Below are positions 26,927 to 35,461 of a DNA stretch of 64,000 bases, one piece after another. Source of the stretch: AP-15 sp963698995 (lineage in GTDB: Bacteria; Pseudomonadota; Alphaproteobacteria; ATCC43930; CGMCC-115725); contig CAVOTD010000070.1 in NCBI GenBank assembly GCA_963698995.1, positions 31,782 to 95,781 on the forward strand, given 5' to 3'. Positions within the stretch are counted from its first letter, which is position 1. Each line of letters starts with the position of its first letter. The notes beneath the pieces are model-generated. The model saw only the letters and a program-made list of their open reading frames with translations, was not told the DNA's origin and did not search any database. The position numbers and the translations under genes are program-made.

Positions 26927-27832
26927 CTAGCTCTGCACGAGCCCAAACGCCGGAAAACCGCGCGCCAGCCGCACCGCCGCCCGGGCGGTCGCTCGCACGG
27001 TAGCCGTAGGTGCAACCTGCTCCGCGGCGATCCGTGGCATTGCCACGTGGACTTCCAGCGAGCCGATATGCACCCCTTTTTGGTCTGGCATACCCCCGGT
27101 ATCGCGGAGGTCGCGGATGATCGGCGGTGTCAGCTGAACGGGCTGCTGTCGTGCGGCGATCGTCTCTGCGAAAGCACTGCGAGAGGCCGACCCGGCTGAT
27201 AGCGGCAAGCCGTCGCGTGGAATGCCCGGCGCCGCGATTCCGCTGTCACGAGCTGGGCCGCTGTCGCGAGCCCGGCCGCTGTCGAGGGTTTCGGTCGCGG
27301 GATGCCGCTCACCCGGGTGATCGCCACCGTCCTGAACGCTTGTCGGAAGGGCGGGCCGTGACGCAGGCAGCAGCTCGCTCACCGCGGGATACGTTTCTTG
27401 GGCGGCGTTAACCGCCGGCGGCTTTGGCGCGGGGGCAAATCGGCTCGAGGCTTTTGGCGGCTCGAGCGTTATCGGGATCCGCTCGCTCATATCTCCTGGC
27501 GTTGGCGGCGCGGCAGCAATTTCCCGACGCGCCGGTACGACCTCCTCCCGTGCACGCTCACGCCGGTCTGCCGCAGCCGGTAATTGCAGGGCGCCCGGTG
27601 CGTACTGGGTTGTGCCGGGCAACCGAGGGAGGGCCGGTTCGGCTACCGACTCGCGCGGGCGTTCGAGGGCGGCCGGGCGCGGCGTCGGCGACACGATGGT
27701 CTCGGCCTCGATCGGCAGGCCGGCTCGCAGCGCAGTTGGTCGGAACAACATCCGTTGCGGAGCAAGGGATGCACGGTCGCGTTCGTCCGCAACCTGGTTG
27801 GCGATCTGCCGGAGATAAGAGGGCGATGCCAT
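26927..27832 (-). CDS. Proline-rich, mostly disordered eCIS protein
   Basis: A 301-residue protein starting MASPSYLRQIANQVADERD at the ATG at 27832. Pro, Ala, Arg and Ser dominate residues 40-230 with no hydrophobic core, so this part is probably disordered. A short repeat, ARDSG, occurs near residues 185-200 (RARDSGPARDSG). The C-terminal 60 residues contain GVHIGSLEVHVAMP, a strand motif of the IGxxEVx type seen at the end of proteins in this position in other phage-tail-like loci. It is encoded between the gp26-like gene and the small frameshifted gene. A tape-measure or chaperone role is conceivable, but length and composition are atypical of tape measures. Confidence 0.65.
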   Translation of the reverse strand: MASPSYLRQIANQVADERDRASLAPQRMLFRPTALRAGLPIEAETIVSPTPRPAALERPRESVAEPALPRLPGTTQYAPGALQLPAAADRRERAREEVVPARREIAAAPPTPGDMSERIPITLEPPKASSRFAPAPKPPAVNAAQETYPAVSELLPASRPALPTSVQDGGDHPGERHPATETLDSGRARDSGPARDSGIAAPGIPRDGLPLSAGSASRSAFAETIAARQQPVQLTPPIIRDLRDTGGMPDQKGVHIGSLEVHVAMPRIAAEQVAPTATVRATARAAVRLARGFPAFGLVQS

Positions 27833-27834
27833 CG

Positions 27835-28695
27835 CTAGGCGTTCCTGCTCTGCCGGGCAAACTCGGCATAACTCGCCCGCCGCATGTTCGGTATCGCCAG
27901 GATCGCGTGCTCCGACCAGCAATAGCGCTGCGCCAAGACATCGATGTCCTCGTATACGAAAGCAGCGCGGTTGCGCAGCTCCTGCAGGCAGAATTGCCGC
28001 GCATCGAAGTAGACGGTGATGCGCGCGCCGCAATCCGGACAGACACCCTCGAGATCGCCAGAAAGTCCCGGCGCCATGGCTTCCATCGTCGCCTCGACGA
28101 CCCGGCGTAAACGACGCGGCAAATCGTCGGGCCGGATGCAGCGGCGGACCAGCTCGCGGTAGCCGTCCGATGATCCCGCCACCGCCAACTGATCGCCGAC
28201 GCTCGGCAGACGGAACTGCACTTCGAGTGGCGGCAGCTCCCCCGACGAATATCGCGGCATCAGGCGAAACCAGCCGTCATTGCCGGGCGCCAGCGACCAG
28301 CCACGCCGCCTATTCCAAGTTCCGCTCGGCTGATGATGATCGAGATAAGCGGCAATGCTGAACGCGATGTCGATCCGGCTGCCGCAATCGGGCGCCCGGC
28401 ACCGTATATCGGCCACGATGCGGTCTCCGATCAGGGCCTGGCGCAGGCGAAGGATGAATGCATCGAGGTCGGTAACCGGCAGCTCGCGCCACGCAATGTC
28501 GCTGCCGTCCGCCGGACGCCCTAAACGCTGCGCCAAAGCCACGGCCAGCTCGACGCTTGCGGCAGGCATTTCCAGCAATAGCATTTCCTCCCGCCCCGTC
28601 GGATGCCGGATATCGACGAAGCGCCCGCTGATCGGCAGACGGCAGGTCGCGGCCGCCGCGGGAACGATGCCCGGCGCAGCGACCGGCATGCGCAT
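27835..28695 (-). CDS. T4 gp26-like baseplate protein with Cys-rich (zinc-type) motifs
   Basis: A 286-residue protein starting MRMPVAAPGIVPAAAAT. The N-terminal 60 residues hold a GREEMLLLEMP motif. Two Cys-x-Cys style pairs follow: RCRAPDCGSRIDIAF and GVCPDCGARITVYF, suggesting a zinc knuckle. The final part, FVYEDIDVLAQRYCWSEHAI then LAIPNMRRASYAEF, is the typical end of the T4 baseplate-like family found in tail and eCIS loci. The frame is open upstream to 28893 but that region overlaps the tube gene. It starts one base from the end of the tube gene. Confidence 0.75.
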   Translation of the reverse strand: MRMPVAAPGIVPAAAATCRLPISGRFVDIRHPTGREEMLLLEMPAASVELAVALAQRLGRPADGSDIAWRELPVTDLDAFILRLRQALIGDRIVADIRCRAPDCGSRIDIAFSIAAYLDHHQPSGTWNRRRGWSLAPGNDGWFRLMPRYSSGELPPLEVQFRLPSVGDQLAVAGSSDGYRELVRRCIRPDDLPRRLRRVVEATMEAMAPGLSGDLEGVCPDCGARITVYFDARQFCLQELRNRAAFVYEDIDVLAQRYCWSEHAILAIPNMRRASYAEFARQSRNA

Positions 28696-28696
28696 T

Positions 28697-29212
28697 TCAG
28701 GCCTCCGGCTGCTCGATAATGGCCGGGTCGACCTCCCACCCCTCGTTCTCGAGCTTGATGTGCTCGACTGCGACCGCCGATGCCCCGGCATCGAGATCGG
28801 GCAACGCCTGGAATTCCGAAACCCAGCAGCGGTGAACGAGGTAGCCGTGAACCGGTTGGCCTTCCTCGTTGAGCAATTGAATTCTGATTTCACGCCGCAA
28901 GTTCTTCAGCGAGGTCGCAGTCGGTCCCGCGATGCCGTTGTCGAGCTTCTGCGCCGTGTCGGCCCAAGTAATAAAATCATTGTCCTGCGTGATGCCGCGC
29001 TCGAGCGTGATCGGCTCATATTTCATGCGGCCGAGGCCTTTACGGATGATCGGGTCGCCGCCCTCTTTGTACTCGATCACGTCGGAGGAGCGTTTGAGCG
29101 CCGTCACCTTGCTCACCGCCGCCACTGCGTTGGTGTTCTGACCGAAAAAGACGAGGAAGCGGTAGCTCTTGTAAGGGTCGAAACGACTCGTATTGACGGG
29201 AAATATCGCCAC
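28697..29212 (-). CDS. Inner tube protein (gp19-like, Afp1/5-like)
   Basis: A 171-residue protein starting MAIFPVNTSRFDPYKSYRF. The gp19-like signature is KSYRFLVFFGQN, VSKVTALKRSSDVIEYKEGG, KYEPITLERGITQD and VHRCWVSEFQALPDLD. It polymerises as stacked rings to form the tube that is driven into the target. Only one tube gene is present, while Afp has several. It lies 58 bases after the sheath gene. Confidence 0.93.
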   Translation of the reverse strand: MAIFPVNTSRFDPYKSYRFLVFFGQNTNAVAAVSKVTALKRSSDVIEYKEGGDPIIRKGLGRMKYEPITLERGITQDNDFITWADTAQKLDNGIAGPTATSLKNLRREIRIQLLNEEGQPVHGYLVHRCWVSEFQALPDLDAGASAVAVEHIKLENEGWEVDPAIIEQPEA

Positions 29213-29270
29213 GATGGCACCTCCGGCTGCTGGCCCGTGACGGACAGGTCAAACCCGTTCCGGCGCGTCC

Positions 29271-30875
29271 TCAGGATGTCTGTGTCTGGCCCGCGATCTG
29301 AGAAATCGTGATGATGACGAACTCGGCCGGCTTTAGCGGCGCAAAGGCGACGACAATATTGACGATGCCGTTGTCGATGTCGGCTTGCGTCGTCGTCTGG
29401 CTGTCGCACGACACTTTGAAGGCCTGACTCGGCGTATTGCCTTGAAAGGCGCCCTGGCGGAAAAGCCCGAGCATGAACGCGTTGATGCTCATGCGGATCG
29501 CCGCCCAGAGCGGATCGGCATTGGGCTCGAACACCACCCATTTGAGATTGGCGTACAAGGTCTGCTCGAGAAACAGCGCCATCCGGCGAACCGGCACATA
29601 GCGCCATTGCTCGTCGGTCAAGGTAACGGTGGTTCGTGCGCCAAACACGGCCGTACCGATATTCGGGAAGTCACGCAGGCAGTTGACGCCGATCGGATTG
29701 AGCACGCCCTGGCGCTGATCGGTCATCCGCCCGCGCTCGACGACGCCCGTCGTGTTCTTCGTCGTCGCCTGGAAACCGGCCGGTGCTTTCCACACGCCGC
29801 GGCTGACGTCGGTCGCGGCGAAAATGCCGGCGACAGTGGGGCCTGGCGGGATCTCGTTGATCTGCCCGGCCGGGTTGGTTGCTGCTCCGGTCAGCGGGTC
29901 GGGCGATGTCAGATACGGGAAATAGAGCGCCGCGTTCTGGCCGTGTGCCATCGCCGGGCCAGCGACGGTATCCTCGATGCGGTGCGGATATCGCGGGTCA
30001 AGCCCATCGGCAGAATCGGCAAGCGGCGGATCCATGATCAGAAAGGCGCGCTTGCTCTCGCAGAATGCCAGCGCTGTGCTCATCACCAGCGTATTGGCGA
30101 CACCCGGGATCACCATGAGGTTGAAGATCGCCAGTTTGTCGAGGTCGCTGTCCTGCTGCATGACGGCAGTAAAATCTGCGGCATCGAAGATCTGGGCGCT
30201 GCGGCTCGCCGACAGCGATGTCGGGAAGGTTTGCGTCGTCTCCGAGAAGGATCCCGGCGGCGAACCGACCTGGACGGTGACCAACGCGGACACCGGATTG
30301 TCGGCTGTGCCAATGCGCGTCTCGATATAATTTACAGTGTCCGTGTGATCGAGGCTGACGCGCCGGTAGGTCTCGGTAACCGTGCCGGGCCCGGATGCCG
30401 GCCCGTAGGTAATGACGATATCGGCAATCTCGCTGGTCGGCGGCGAAGCCATGGGATTGACCGGCCGCACGGTGATCGTCATCGCAAAGGTTTCATCGGT
30501 GATCTCGCGCGCGGTGAAGACCAACGCCCCGATCGCGACGGTGCTTCCGACGATGTTCAAATTTTGCGGACTGAGGCCAACGACATAGGCCTCGCTCCCA
30601 CCATTGATGAAAAACTGGTTGACTGCTTGCGCCATGTCGCCGAAATCGGCCGCTGCGTCGGTGAAGGCCGTGCTTCTGAACGGCCCGCCAAACTGGCGCT
30701 GATAGTCGGCGGGGCCGAAGATATGGACCGTCTTGTTAAAGTTTGCAGGGTTTGTCTTGAGTGGATTGGTATAGCCGATGAATACCGCAATGTTGGTTGG
30801 CGCCGCGGTTATCGTGTGCGACGTACTCGGCAGCTCTTGAATGTAAATTCCCGGATAGGTCGGTGTGACGGGCAT
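29271..30875 (-). CDS. Contractile sheath protein (Afp2-4-like)
   Basis: A 534-residue sheath subunit. It starts MPVTPTYPGIYIQELPSTS and continues HTITAAPTNIAVFIGYTN, the N-terminal linker strand used for inter-subunit locking. The C-terminal end, FAPLKPAEFVIITISQIAG, is the matching C-terminal strand and is the most conserved part of sheaths. A strong Shine-Dalgarno sequence (TTGGAGGTATC just before the ATG at 30875) marks the start and fits a gene expressed at high level. A single sheath gene is present and it is the first gene of the operon. Confidence 0.94.
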   Translation of the reverse strand: MPVTPTYPGIYIQELPSTSHTITAAPTNIAVFIGYTNPLKTNPANFNKTVHIFGPADYQRQFGGPFRSTAFTDAAADFGDMAQAVNQFFINGGSEAYVVGLSPQNLNIVGSTVAIGALVFTAREITDETFAMTITVRPVNPMASPPTSEIADIVITYGPASGPGTVTETYRRVSLDHTDTVNYIETRIGTADNPVSALVTVQVGSPPGSFSETTQTFPTSLSASRSAQIFDAADFTAVMQQDSDLDKLAIFNLMVIPGVANTLVMSTALAFCESKRAFLIMDPPLADSADGLDPRYPHRIEDTVAGPAMAHGQNAALYFPYLTSPDPLTGAATNPAGQINEIPPGPTVAGIFAATDVSRGVWKAPAGFQATTKNTTGVVERGRMTDQRQGVLNPIGVNCLRDFPNIGTAVFGARTTVTLTDEQWRYVPVRRMALFLEQTLYANLKWVVFEPNADPLWAAIRMSINAFMLGLFRQGAFQGNTPSQAFKVSCDSQTTTQADIDNGIVNIVVAFAPLKPAEFVIITISQIAGQTQTS

Positions 30876-31377
30876 GATACCTCCAAGGTCTCAGCCAGCA
30901 GGCGCACGACGCCTGGACGGCAAACGCCGTTACTGCACTGGGCACTCACCCGCAGTTTCGAGCCTCATTTCCCGGCAGTGCCGGGTCCGCACATCTAACG
31001 GAGGCGCCCCATTGCCGTGGAACGCCAAGCTGCCACGTCAAGCTCGATGAAGGACTGATCTCTCGGCCGAGGCGATTGTTTCGCGCCCAGCACTAATGTC
31101 TTGTCGGAGTTCTATGCTGCTGCCGTCTCCCTAACTCTCGGCGGGATCGCATCGATAGCGGCCAGCCGAGCTTCATGCGCGTTCCGCGCTTGAATTCGGC
31201 ATCGCGATAACGCAGGTGTTAACTATAACTCCTCAACAGCGCGAACGCAAACAATTCTTCAAACGATCACGATCGGGATGCACACCGAGCTGGCAAAGTC
31301 GGGCATTTTCCAGTCCCTCCCTATCTTTTCGCGAGTGCCACCGGGTTCCCGCGGTATTTGCGGACGTTGCCTCGGGA
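30876..31377. other. Gap of 502 bases upstream of the sheath gene; likely promoter region of the eCIS operon
   Basis: No gene is seen on either strand; the plus-strand ORFs are short and lack family features. The AT-rich patch near 31216-31226 (GTTAACTATAA) is the only notable point. Because 19 genes downstream on the minus strand are closely spaced, their promoter should lie here. I could not identify a convincing -35/-10 pair. Confidence 0.4.
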
Positions 31378-32382
31378 TCAGGCCGGTACCGGTGCTGCCG
31401 GATGGAGCAATCCGGCGTCGCGAAGGTCCGCCCATAGCCGGGGTGGGATCGGATGACGCAGCAACTCCAAATTCTGTTTGAATTCGTCGACAGTGCGCGG
31501 GCCCGGGATGATCGTTGCCACTGCGGGGTGGGCGAGTGGAAATTGCAGTGCGGCGGCGGCAAGGGGCACCCGATAGCTGTCGCAGACCGCCCTGATGGCA
31601 TTGACGCGAGCGAGGATCTCAGGGGGTGCGGTCTGGTAGTTCCAGGTATCGCGGCCGGCGAGGATGCCGGAGTTCAAAGGGCCGCCGACGACAATCGAGG
31701 TGCCCGCTTCAACGCATCTCGGCAGCAGGTCATCGAGCGGCGCCTGTTCCAGCAGGGTATAGCGGCCGGCGAGAAGGAACGCGTCCCAGGCGCCCCACTC
31801 CAGCGCCTCGAGCAATACCTCGCGCTCATTGACCCCGATACCGATCGCCCCAACCACGCCGCCGCTTCGCAGCTCGTCGAGTGCGCGATAGCCGCTGTCG
31901 CGCAACACGCGCATGAGACCGGGATGAGCCTCTCTGCCGTGCTGCATCGCGCCGATGTCGTGCACATAAAGAATGTCGATCCGGACTAGGCCGAGCCGCT
32001 GCAGACTGTCCTCGAAAGAACGCATGATCCCATCGTAGGAATAGTCGTACACAGCGTCGAACGGCAGCGGATGGCGATGATCACTAGCCTCGGCCCGGGC
32101 CATACGAGGGCGCAGTAGCCGCCCGACTTTCGTCGACAGCACCCATTCGTCGCGCGGCACCGGCCGCATGACATCTCCAACGCAACGCTCGGCTTGCCCG
32201 AACCCGTAATACGGCGCCGTATCGATATAACTTACCCCGGCCGCCTGAGCCGCGCTGACGATGGCTTCGGCCTCTTCGCTGCCGACTTCGATGCGGCCAC
32301 CCCCGAGGGTCGCGCAGCCGAGGCCGAGCGCCGTCACTTCGAGCGAACTCCGTCCGATCCTGCGTTTCTCGAAAGCGGGCAT
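31378..32382 (-). CDS. Aldo/keto reductase family protein
   Basis: A 334-residue NAD(P)H-dependent oxidoreductase with a TIM-barrel fold. The catalytic tetrad is visible: Asp and Tyr in YIDTAPYYGFG, Lys in VLSTKVG and His in ILYVHDIG. The nucleotide site ATIIPGPRTVDEFKQNLE is near the end. It belongs to the L-fucose dehydrogenase/D-threo-aldose dehydrogenase/pyridoxal 4-dehydrogenase type. The gene is on its own, with a gap on both sides, so pathway context is absent. The substrate is probably a sugar or related aldehyde; this is a guess from the family. Confidence 0.88.
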   Translation of the reverse strand: MPAFEKRRIGRSSLEVTALGLGCATLGGGRIEVGSEEAEAIVSAAQAAGVSYIDTAPYYGFGQAERCVGDVMRPVPRDEWVLSTKVGRLLRPRMARAEASDHRHPLPFDAVYDYSYDGIMRSFEDSLQRLGLVRIDILYVHDIGAMQHGREAHPGLMRVLRDSGYRALDELRSGGVVGAIGIGVNEREVLLEALEWGAWDAFLLAGRYTLLEQAPLDDLLPRCVEAGTSIVVGGPLNSGILAGRDTWNYQTAPPEILARVNAIRAVCDSYRVPLAAAALQFPLAHPAVATIIPGPRTVDEFKQNLELLRHPIPPRLWADLRDAGLLHPAAPVPA

Positions 32383-32800
32383 CGAGCTCCCTCCTCTCCT
32401 CGTCCGAACCGATCCGCACTAACCGCTCACACTCCGCGATAGGGAAAGCCGTGATCGACCCCCACGTCAATCGACCTAACCTGCGTTAAAAGCCTGACCC
32501 AAGACTATGAGAACAAGATCAATTGGTTACCCGTCTTTCCCTCGCAAGAACGTGTGAAAGAATCATTTCTCAAATCGGATCGCCTCTCGGATTTCTTCAC
32601 AGCGCGAAAGCGGGAAATCCGGGGCCGCAAGCGCTGCGACTGTTGCACTGGACTCCCGCTTTCGCGGGGGTCACGGTGACATGCTGAGACTGCGCGTTGC
32701 AGTTGGAGCCAGGCTTTTCAATGTCACGCGTCAACCCTTGCGGAGGCGCTTCCGCCGTCCTAATTTCGCGGGCCGGGCGCGCACAGACAGGAAAGCCGAG
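32383..32800. other. Gap of 418 bases with a short palindromic repeat
   Basis: The gap lies between divergent genes, so it should hold both promoters. At about 32647-32680 there is a palindromic repeat with the core CCCGCTTTCGCGGG. Read on the minus strand it encodes the VTPAKAGVQ-type translation that marks this common alphaproteobacterial repeat. No gene is supported. Confidence 0.5.
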
Positions 32801-33358
32801 ATGATCAAGTTGGCAGGCATCGGCCATGTCAATCTGAGGGTCGCCGACCAGGAGGCCTCCAAGCGCTTCTATCGCGACGTCCTTGGCTTTCTGATTGCCG
32901 AGGAAGACCCCGAGCATGGCGGCGTCTTCATGACCCTAGGCGACAATTTCCATACCCTCGACATCGGTCAACATCCATCGCCACAGAACGCGCCGCGCCC
33001 GCAGCGGGGGCAGATCGGTCTCGCACACATCGCCTTCCAGGTCGCAAGCTATGCCGCTCTGCGGGATGCTTATGTGCACCTCGTCAAGAACGGCGTCACG
33101 ATCTCGCGCGCCGCCAATCACGTCAATCAGCGTAGCTTTTATTTCGCCGATCCCGACGGCAACGTCCTCGAGATCTATTACGAGTTGCCGCACGCATTGG
33201 ATCTGTTTCCGGACGGCCGCACCGACCAGGACGAGGCACTCGCGGTTAGCGGCCCCGACGATCCGCTCCCCGCGTGGCTGCTCGAAGATTGGCCCGCGCC
33301 GGAAATGCGTGCGAGGATCGAAGACATCGCGCGGCGAAAACAACAGGCACCCACGTAA
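32801..33358 (+). CDS. VOC family protein (glyoxalase/extradiol-dioxygenase-like)
   Basis: A 185-residue vicinal-oxygen-chelate protein. The ATG at 32801 (MIKLAGIGHVNLRV) is chosen because the VOC fold begins there, although the frame is open to 32681. The likely metal ligands are His in GHVNLRV, His in LAHIAFQV and Glu in DPDGNVLEIYYE. The second half extends past the VOC core with a Pro/Asp-rich tail. Such single-domain proteins may be lyases, isomerases or ring-cleavage dioxygenases; the substrate cannot be told. Confidence 0.8.
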   Translation: MIKLAGIGHVNLRVADQEASKRFYRDVLGFLIAEEDPEHGGVFMTLGDNFHTLDIGQHPSPQNAPRPQRGQIGLAHIAFQVASYAALRDAYVHLVKNGVTISRAANHVNQRSFYFADPDGNVLEIYYELPHALDLFPDGRTDQDEALAVSGPDDPLPAWLLEDWPAPEMRARIEDIARRKQQAPT

Positions 33359-33640
33359 ACGCCCCGTGGTTTAGGTTAGCCACGTGCCAGTAGGGGCCGC
33401 TAGACGGCCATAGAGCGGCGCTTTTGTGCCTGCCAGAGTTTGACCAAGAACTGTGTCGAAGGCACCGGTGTCGTGCGACCATTCCTGACCCTCCCAACGC
33501 TAATGACCGATTGAAATGTGGTAGGCTTCGACAGTCAACCGCATCCCGGGCAGGAGCGGTCATTCCGATCGAAAATGGCAGACCAGCTCAAGTGATTGCT
33601 GTCGTCATTCTGAAGACGATCGTTGAAACGGCGAGGCTCG

Positions 33641-34768
33641 ATGACCGCCGGTCCTGATCCGTCGCCGTACCCAGCGGGCGTAGAGACCGAGCGCTCAGCA
33701 TTCTCGCAGCGCATTGCGCGCATCGTGCTGACGGTCGTCTTGGTCGGGCTCGGGGTTTGGATTCTGCGCCACTTCCTCGCCGCGCTCGCTTGGGCCGGCG
33801 TGTTGGCGATCGCTCTCCGGCCGTTCTACCAGCGGCTCGCTCGTGCGCTTCCGGGGGAGGGGGTTGTCGCGCCGCTCCTCGCCACATTGCTGATCGGTCT
33901 CATCCTGACCGTACCGTTCGTCTATGTCGTGATCGAGGGGGCAGCCGAGATTCGCATGGCGGTGCGGTTTCTCGGCGAAGCGCAGCGCAACGGGGTTCCC
34001 GTCCCGGAGTGGATCCCGCAGCTCCCCGTCGCCGGTCAAATCATCGCGGAGTGGTGGCGCGCCAATCTGAGCGACCCCAATGCCGCACACGAACTGCTGG
34101 GGCGACTGAACCTGCGCTCGGTCGGTGAATTGGCCCGTCTCTACGGTGCCGAGATCGCCCATCGGCTGATCATTTTCGGCTTTACGTTGCTGACCCTGTT
34201 TTTCCTCTTTCGCGATGGCACGCTGTTCAGTCGACAACTCCTGCGCCTGAGCGATCGCGTGCTCGGCCCCGATGGCGAACGGATCGGCCGGCACATGGTG
34301 CAGGCAGTGCTCGCTACGGTGAACGGCTTGGTCCTCGTTGGGCTGGCGGAGGGCGCCCTGATGGGGATCGCCTACATCGCTGCCGGCCTACCGCATCCGG
34401 TCTCGGTGGCGGCACTGACCGGCGTCCTCGCGGTGATCCCGTTCGGCGCGCCGGTCGCTTTCGGAGCTGCCGCTTTATATCTGCTGGCGATGGGCAGCAC
34501 GATGGCCGGGGTAGCCGTGTTCTGCTTCGGGCTAGTTGTCGTCTTTGTCGCCGATCATTTCGTCCGGCCGTTCATCATCGGCGGCGCCGCACGCCTGCCG
34601 TTTTTATGGGTGCTGCTGGGCATTCTCGGCGGCTTGGAGAGCTTTGGGATTGTCGGTCTGTTTCTCGGGCCGGCAATCATGGCTGCATTGATCTCGCTGT
34701 GGCGAGATTGGACAGAACCCCCTCTGGCCACGGAAATGCCGGACGCCCACCCGTTCGACGAGACGTAG
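33641..34768 (+). CDS. AI-2E/PerM family membrane protein
   Basis: A 375-residue integral membrane protein with about seven or eight hydrophobic segments, for example VLTVVLVGLGVWIL, LIGLILTVPFVYVVI, FGFTLLTLFFLFRDG and VAVFCFGLVVVFVAD. The FLFRDG motif and the segments around RPFIIGG and GLFLGPAIMA are typical of the AI-2E (PerM/TqsA) family, which includes autoinducer exporters and Na+/H+ antiporters. The ATG at 33641 is preferred over a TTG at 33623. The substrate is not predictable. Confidence 0.88.
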   Translation: MTAGPDPSPYPAGVETERSAFSQRIARIVLTVVLVGLGVWILRHFLAALAWAGVLAIALRPFYQRLARALPGEGVVAPLLATLLIGLILTVPFVYVVIEGAAEIRMAVRFLGEAQRNGVPVPEWIPQLPVAGQIIAEWWRANLSDPNAAHELLGRLNLRSVGELARLYGAEIAHRLIIFGFTLLTLFFLFRDGTLFSRQLLRLSDRVLGPDGERIGRHMVQAVLATVNGLVLVGLAEGALMGIAYIAAGLPHPVSVAALTGVLAVIPFGAPVAFGAAALYLLAMGSTMAGVAVFCFGLVVVFVADHFVRPFIIGGAARLPFLWVLLGILGGLESFGIVGLFLGPAIMAALISLWRDWTEPPLATEMPDAHPFDET

Positions 34769-34912
34769 CAGATCGGCAACGCATCGCGAAATGCTGCTAT
34801 GATAGCGGGCAAGGGTTGTCGACCTGGCCTTGCCGGCACGTTTCCCTCAGCCGATAATGCCGCACCTGGATGGTTCGTGACCGCAGCTCGTCGCAGGAAA
34901 TTGGGAGGAGCC

Positions 34913-35338
34913 ATGAAATATGTTTGCGATGCATCAGGTGGGAACACCTGGTTTCGGATCGAGACCGAAGCCGAGGCCTCCGGTGAATTAGACAGTATGC
35001 GCCATGCAGTCGAGAAGTTCTTTCGCAAGGAGCAGGAAAAAGCGATTCAGAGCTTCCAGCCGGCCTCCAAAGTGAACTTCGAGCAGGAGATCGGCCTGAA
35101 AGCCCATATTCAGCGGGAAATGCCCCTGTTCCTGACGTTGCGGGACGATGAGGGCAATCCGCTGATCACCGCGATGCTTCCGCCTGGCGGCCGCGATGAC
35201 CGGGGTTTTCGGCCGATTATTGTCGGCGAGGCAAACGCCGACCCTTATGTTGATTACGCCGATGATATCCGCGCACTCGGTCAGCACTATGGCCTCGCGC
35301 TGGAGAGAGGACGCTGCTACCCCTACCGCCGCGACTAA
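34913..35338 (+). CDS. Conserved hypothetical protein
   Basis: A 141-residue protein. The ATG at 34913 (MKYVCDASGGNTWFRIETE) has GGGAGGAG just upstream, so the longer frame from 34799 is not used. It is hydrophilic, mixed alpha/beta by composition, without signal peptide or membrane segment. It reads through FLTLRDDEGNPLITAMLPP to an end rich in Tyr and Arg. I do not recognise the family. It lies after the AI-2E gene on the same strand, but the 140-base gap gives no strong link. Confidence 0.7.
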   Translation: MKYVCDASGGNTWFRIETEAEASGELDSMRHAVEKFFRKEQEKAIQSFQPASKVNFEQEIGLKAHIQREMPLFLTLRDDEGNPLITAMLPPGGRDDRGFRPIIVGEANADPYVDYADDIRALGQHYGLALERGRCYPYRRD

Positions 35339-35461
35339 ACGCCGGATCGGTGCCTACGGGGTAACGCGGACCCGGGCATTGAATTAACCGCGCTCAGCGC
35401 GGGTCTAAGCGTGCCGCTGAACTCACGGCACGCATCGTGATCAGTCGCCTGAGACCCGGGA

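Noticed and set aside
7082..30875. Possibility that the tail-like block is a prophage
   Set aside because: There is no capsid, portal, terminase, integrase or lysis gene in the window. DUF4255 and the AAA+ ATPase are eCIS marks not found in ordinary phages.
29385..30998. Plus-strand ORF of 537 residues over the sheath gene
   Set aside because: It is the exact antisense of a clear sheath gene, Arg/Gly/Asp-rich, with no recognisable domain. Long antisense ORFs are common at high GC.
35339..35461. GC-rich stretch checked for a tRNA or other RNA gene
   Set aside because: No cloverleaf, T-loop or anticodon arm could be drawn.
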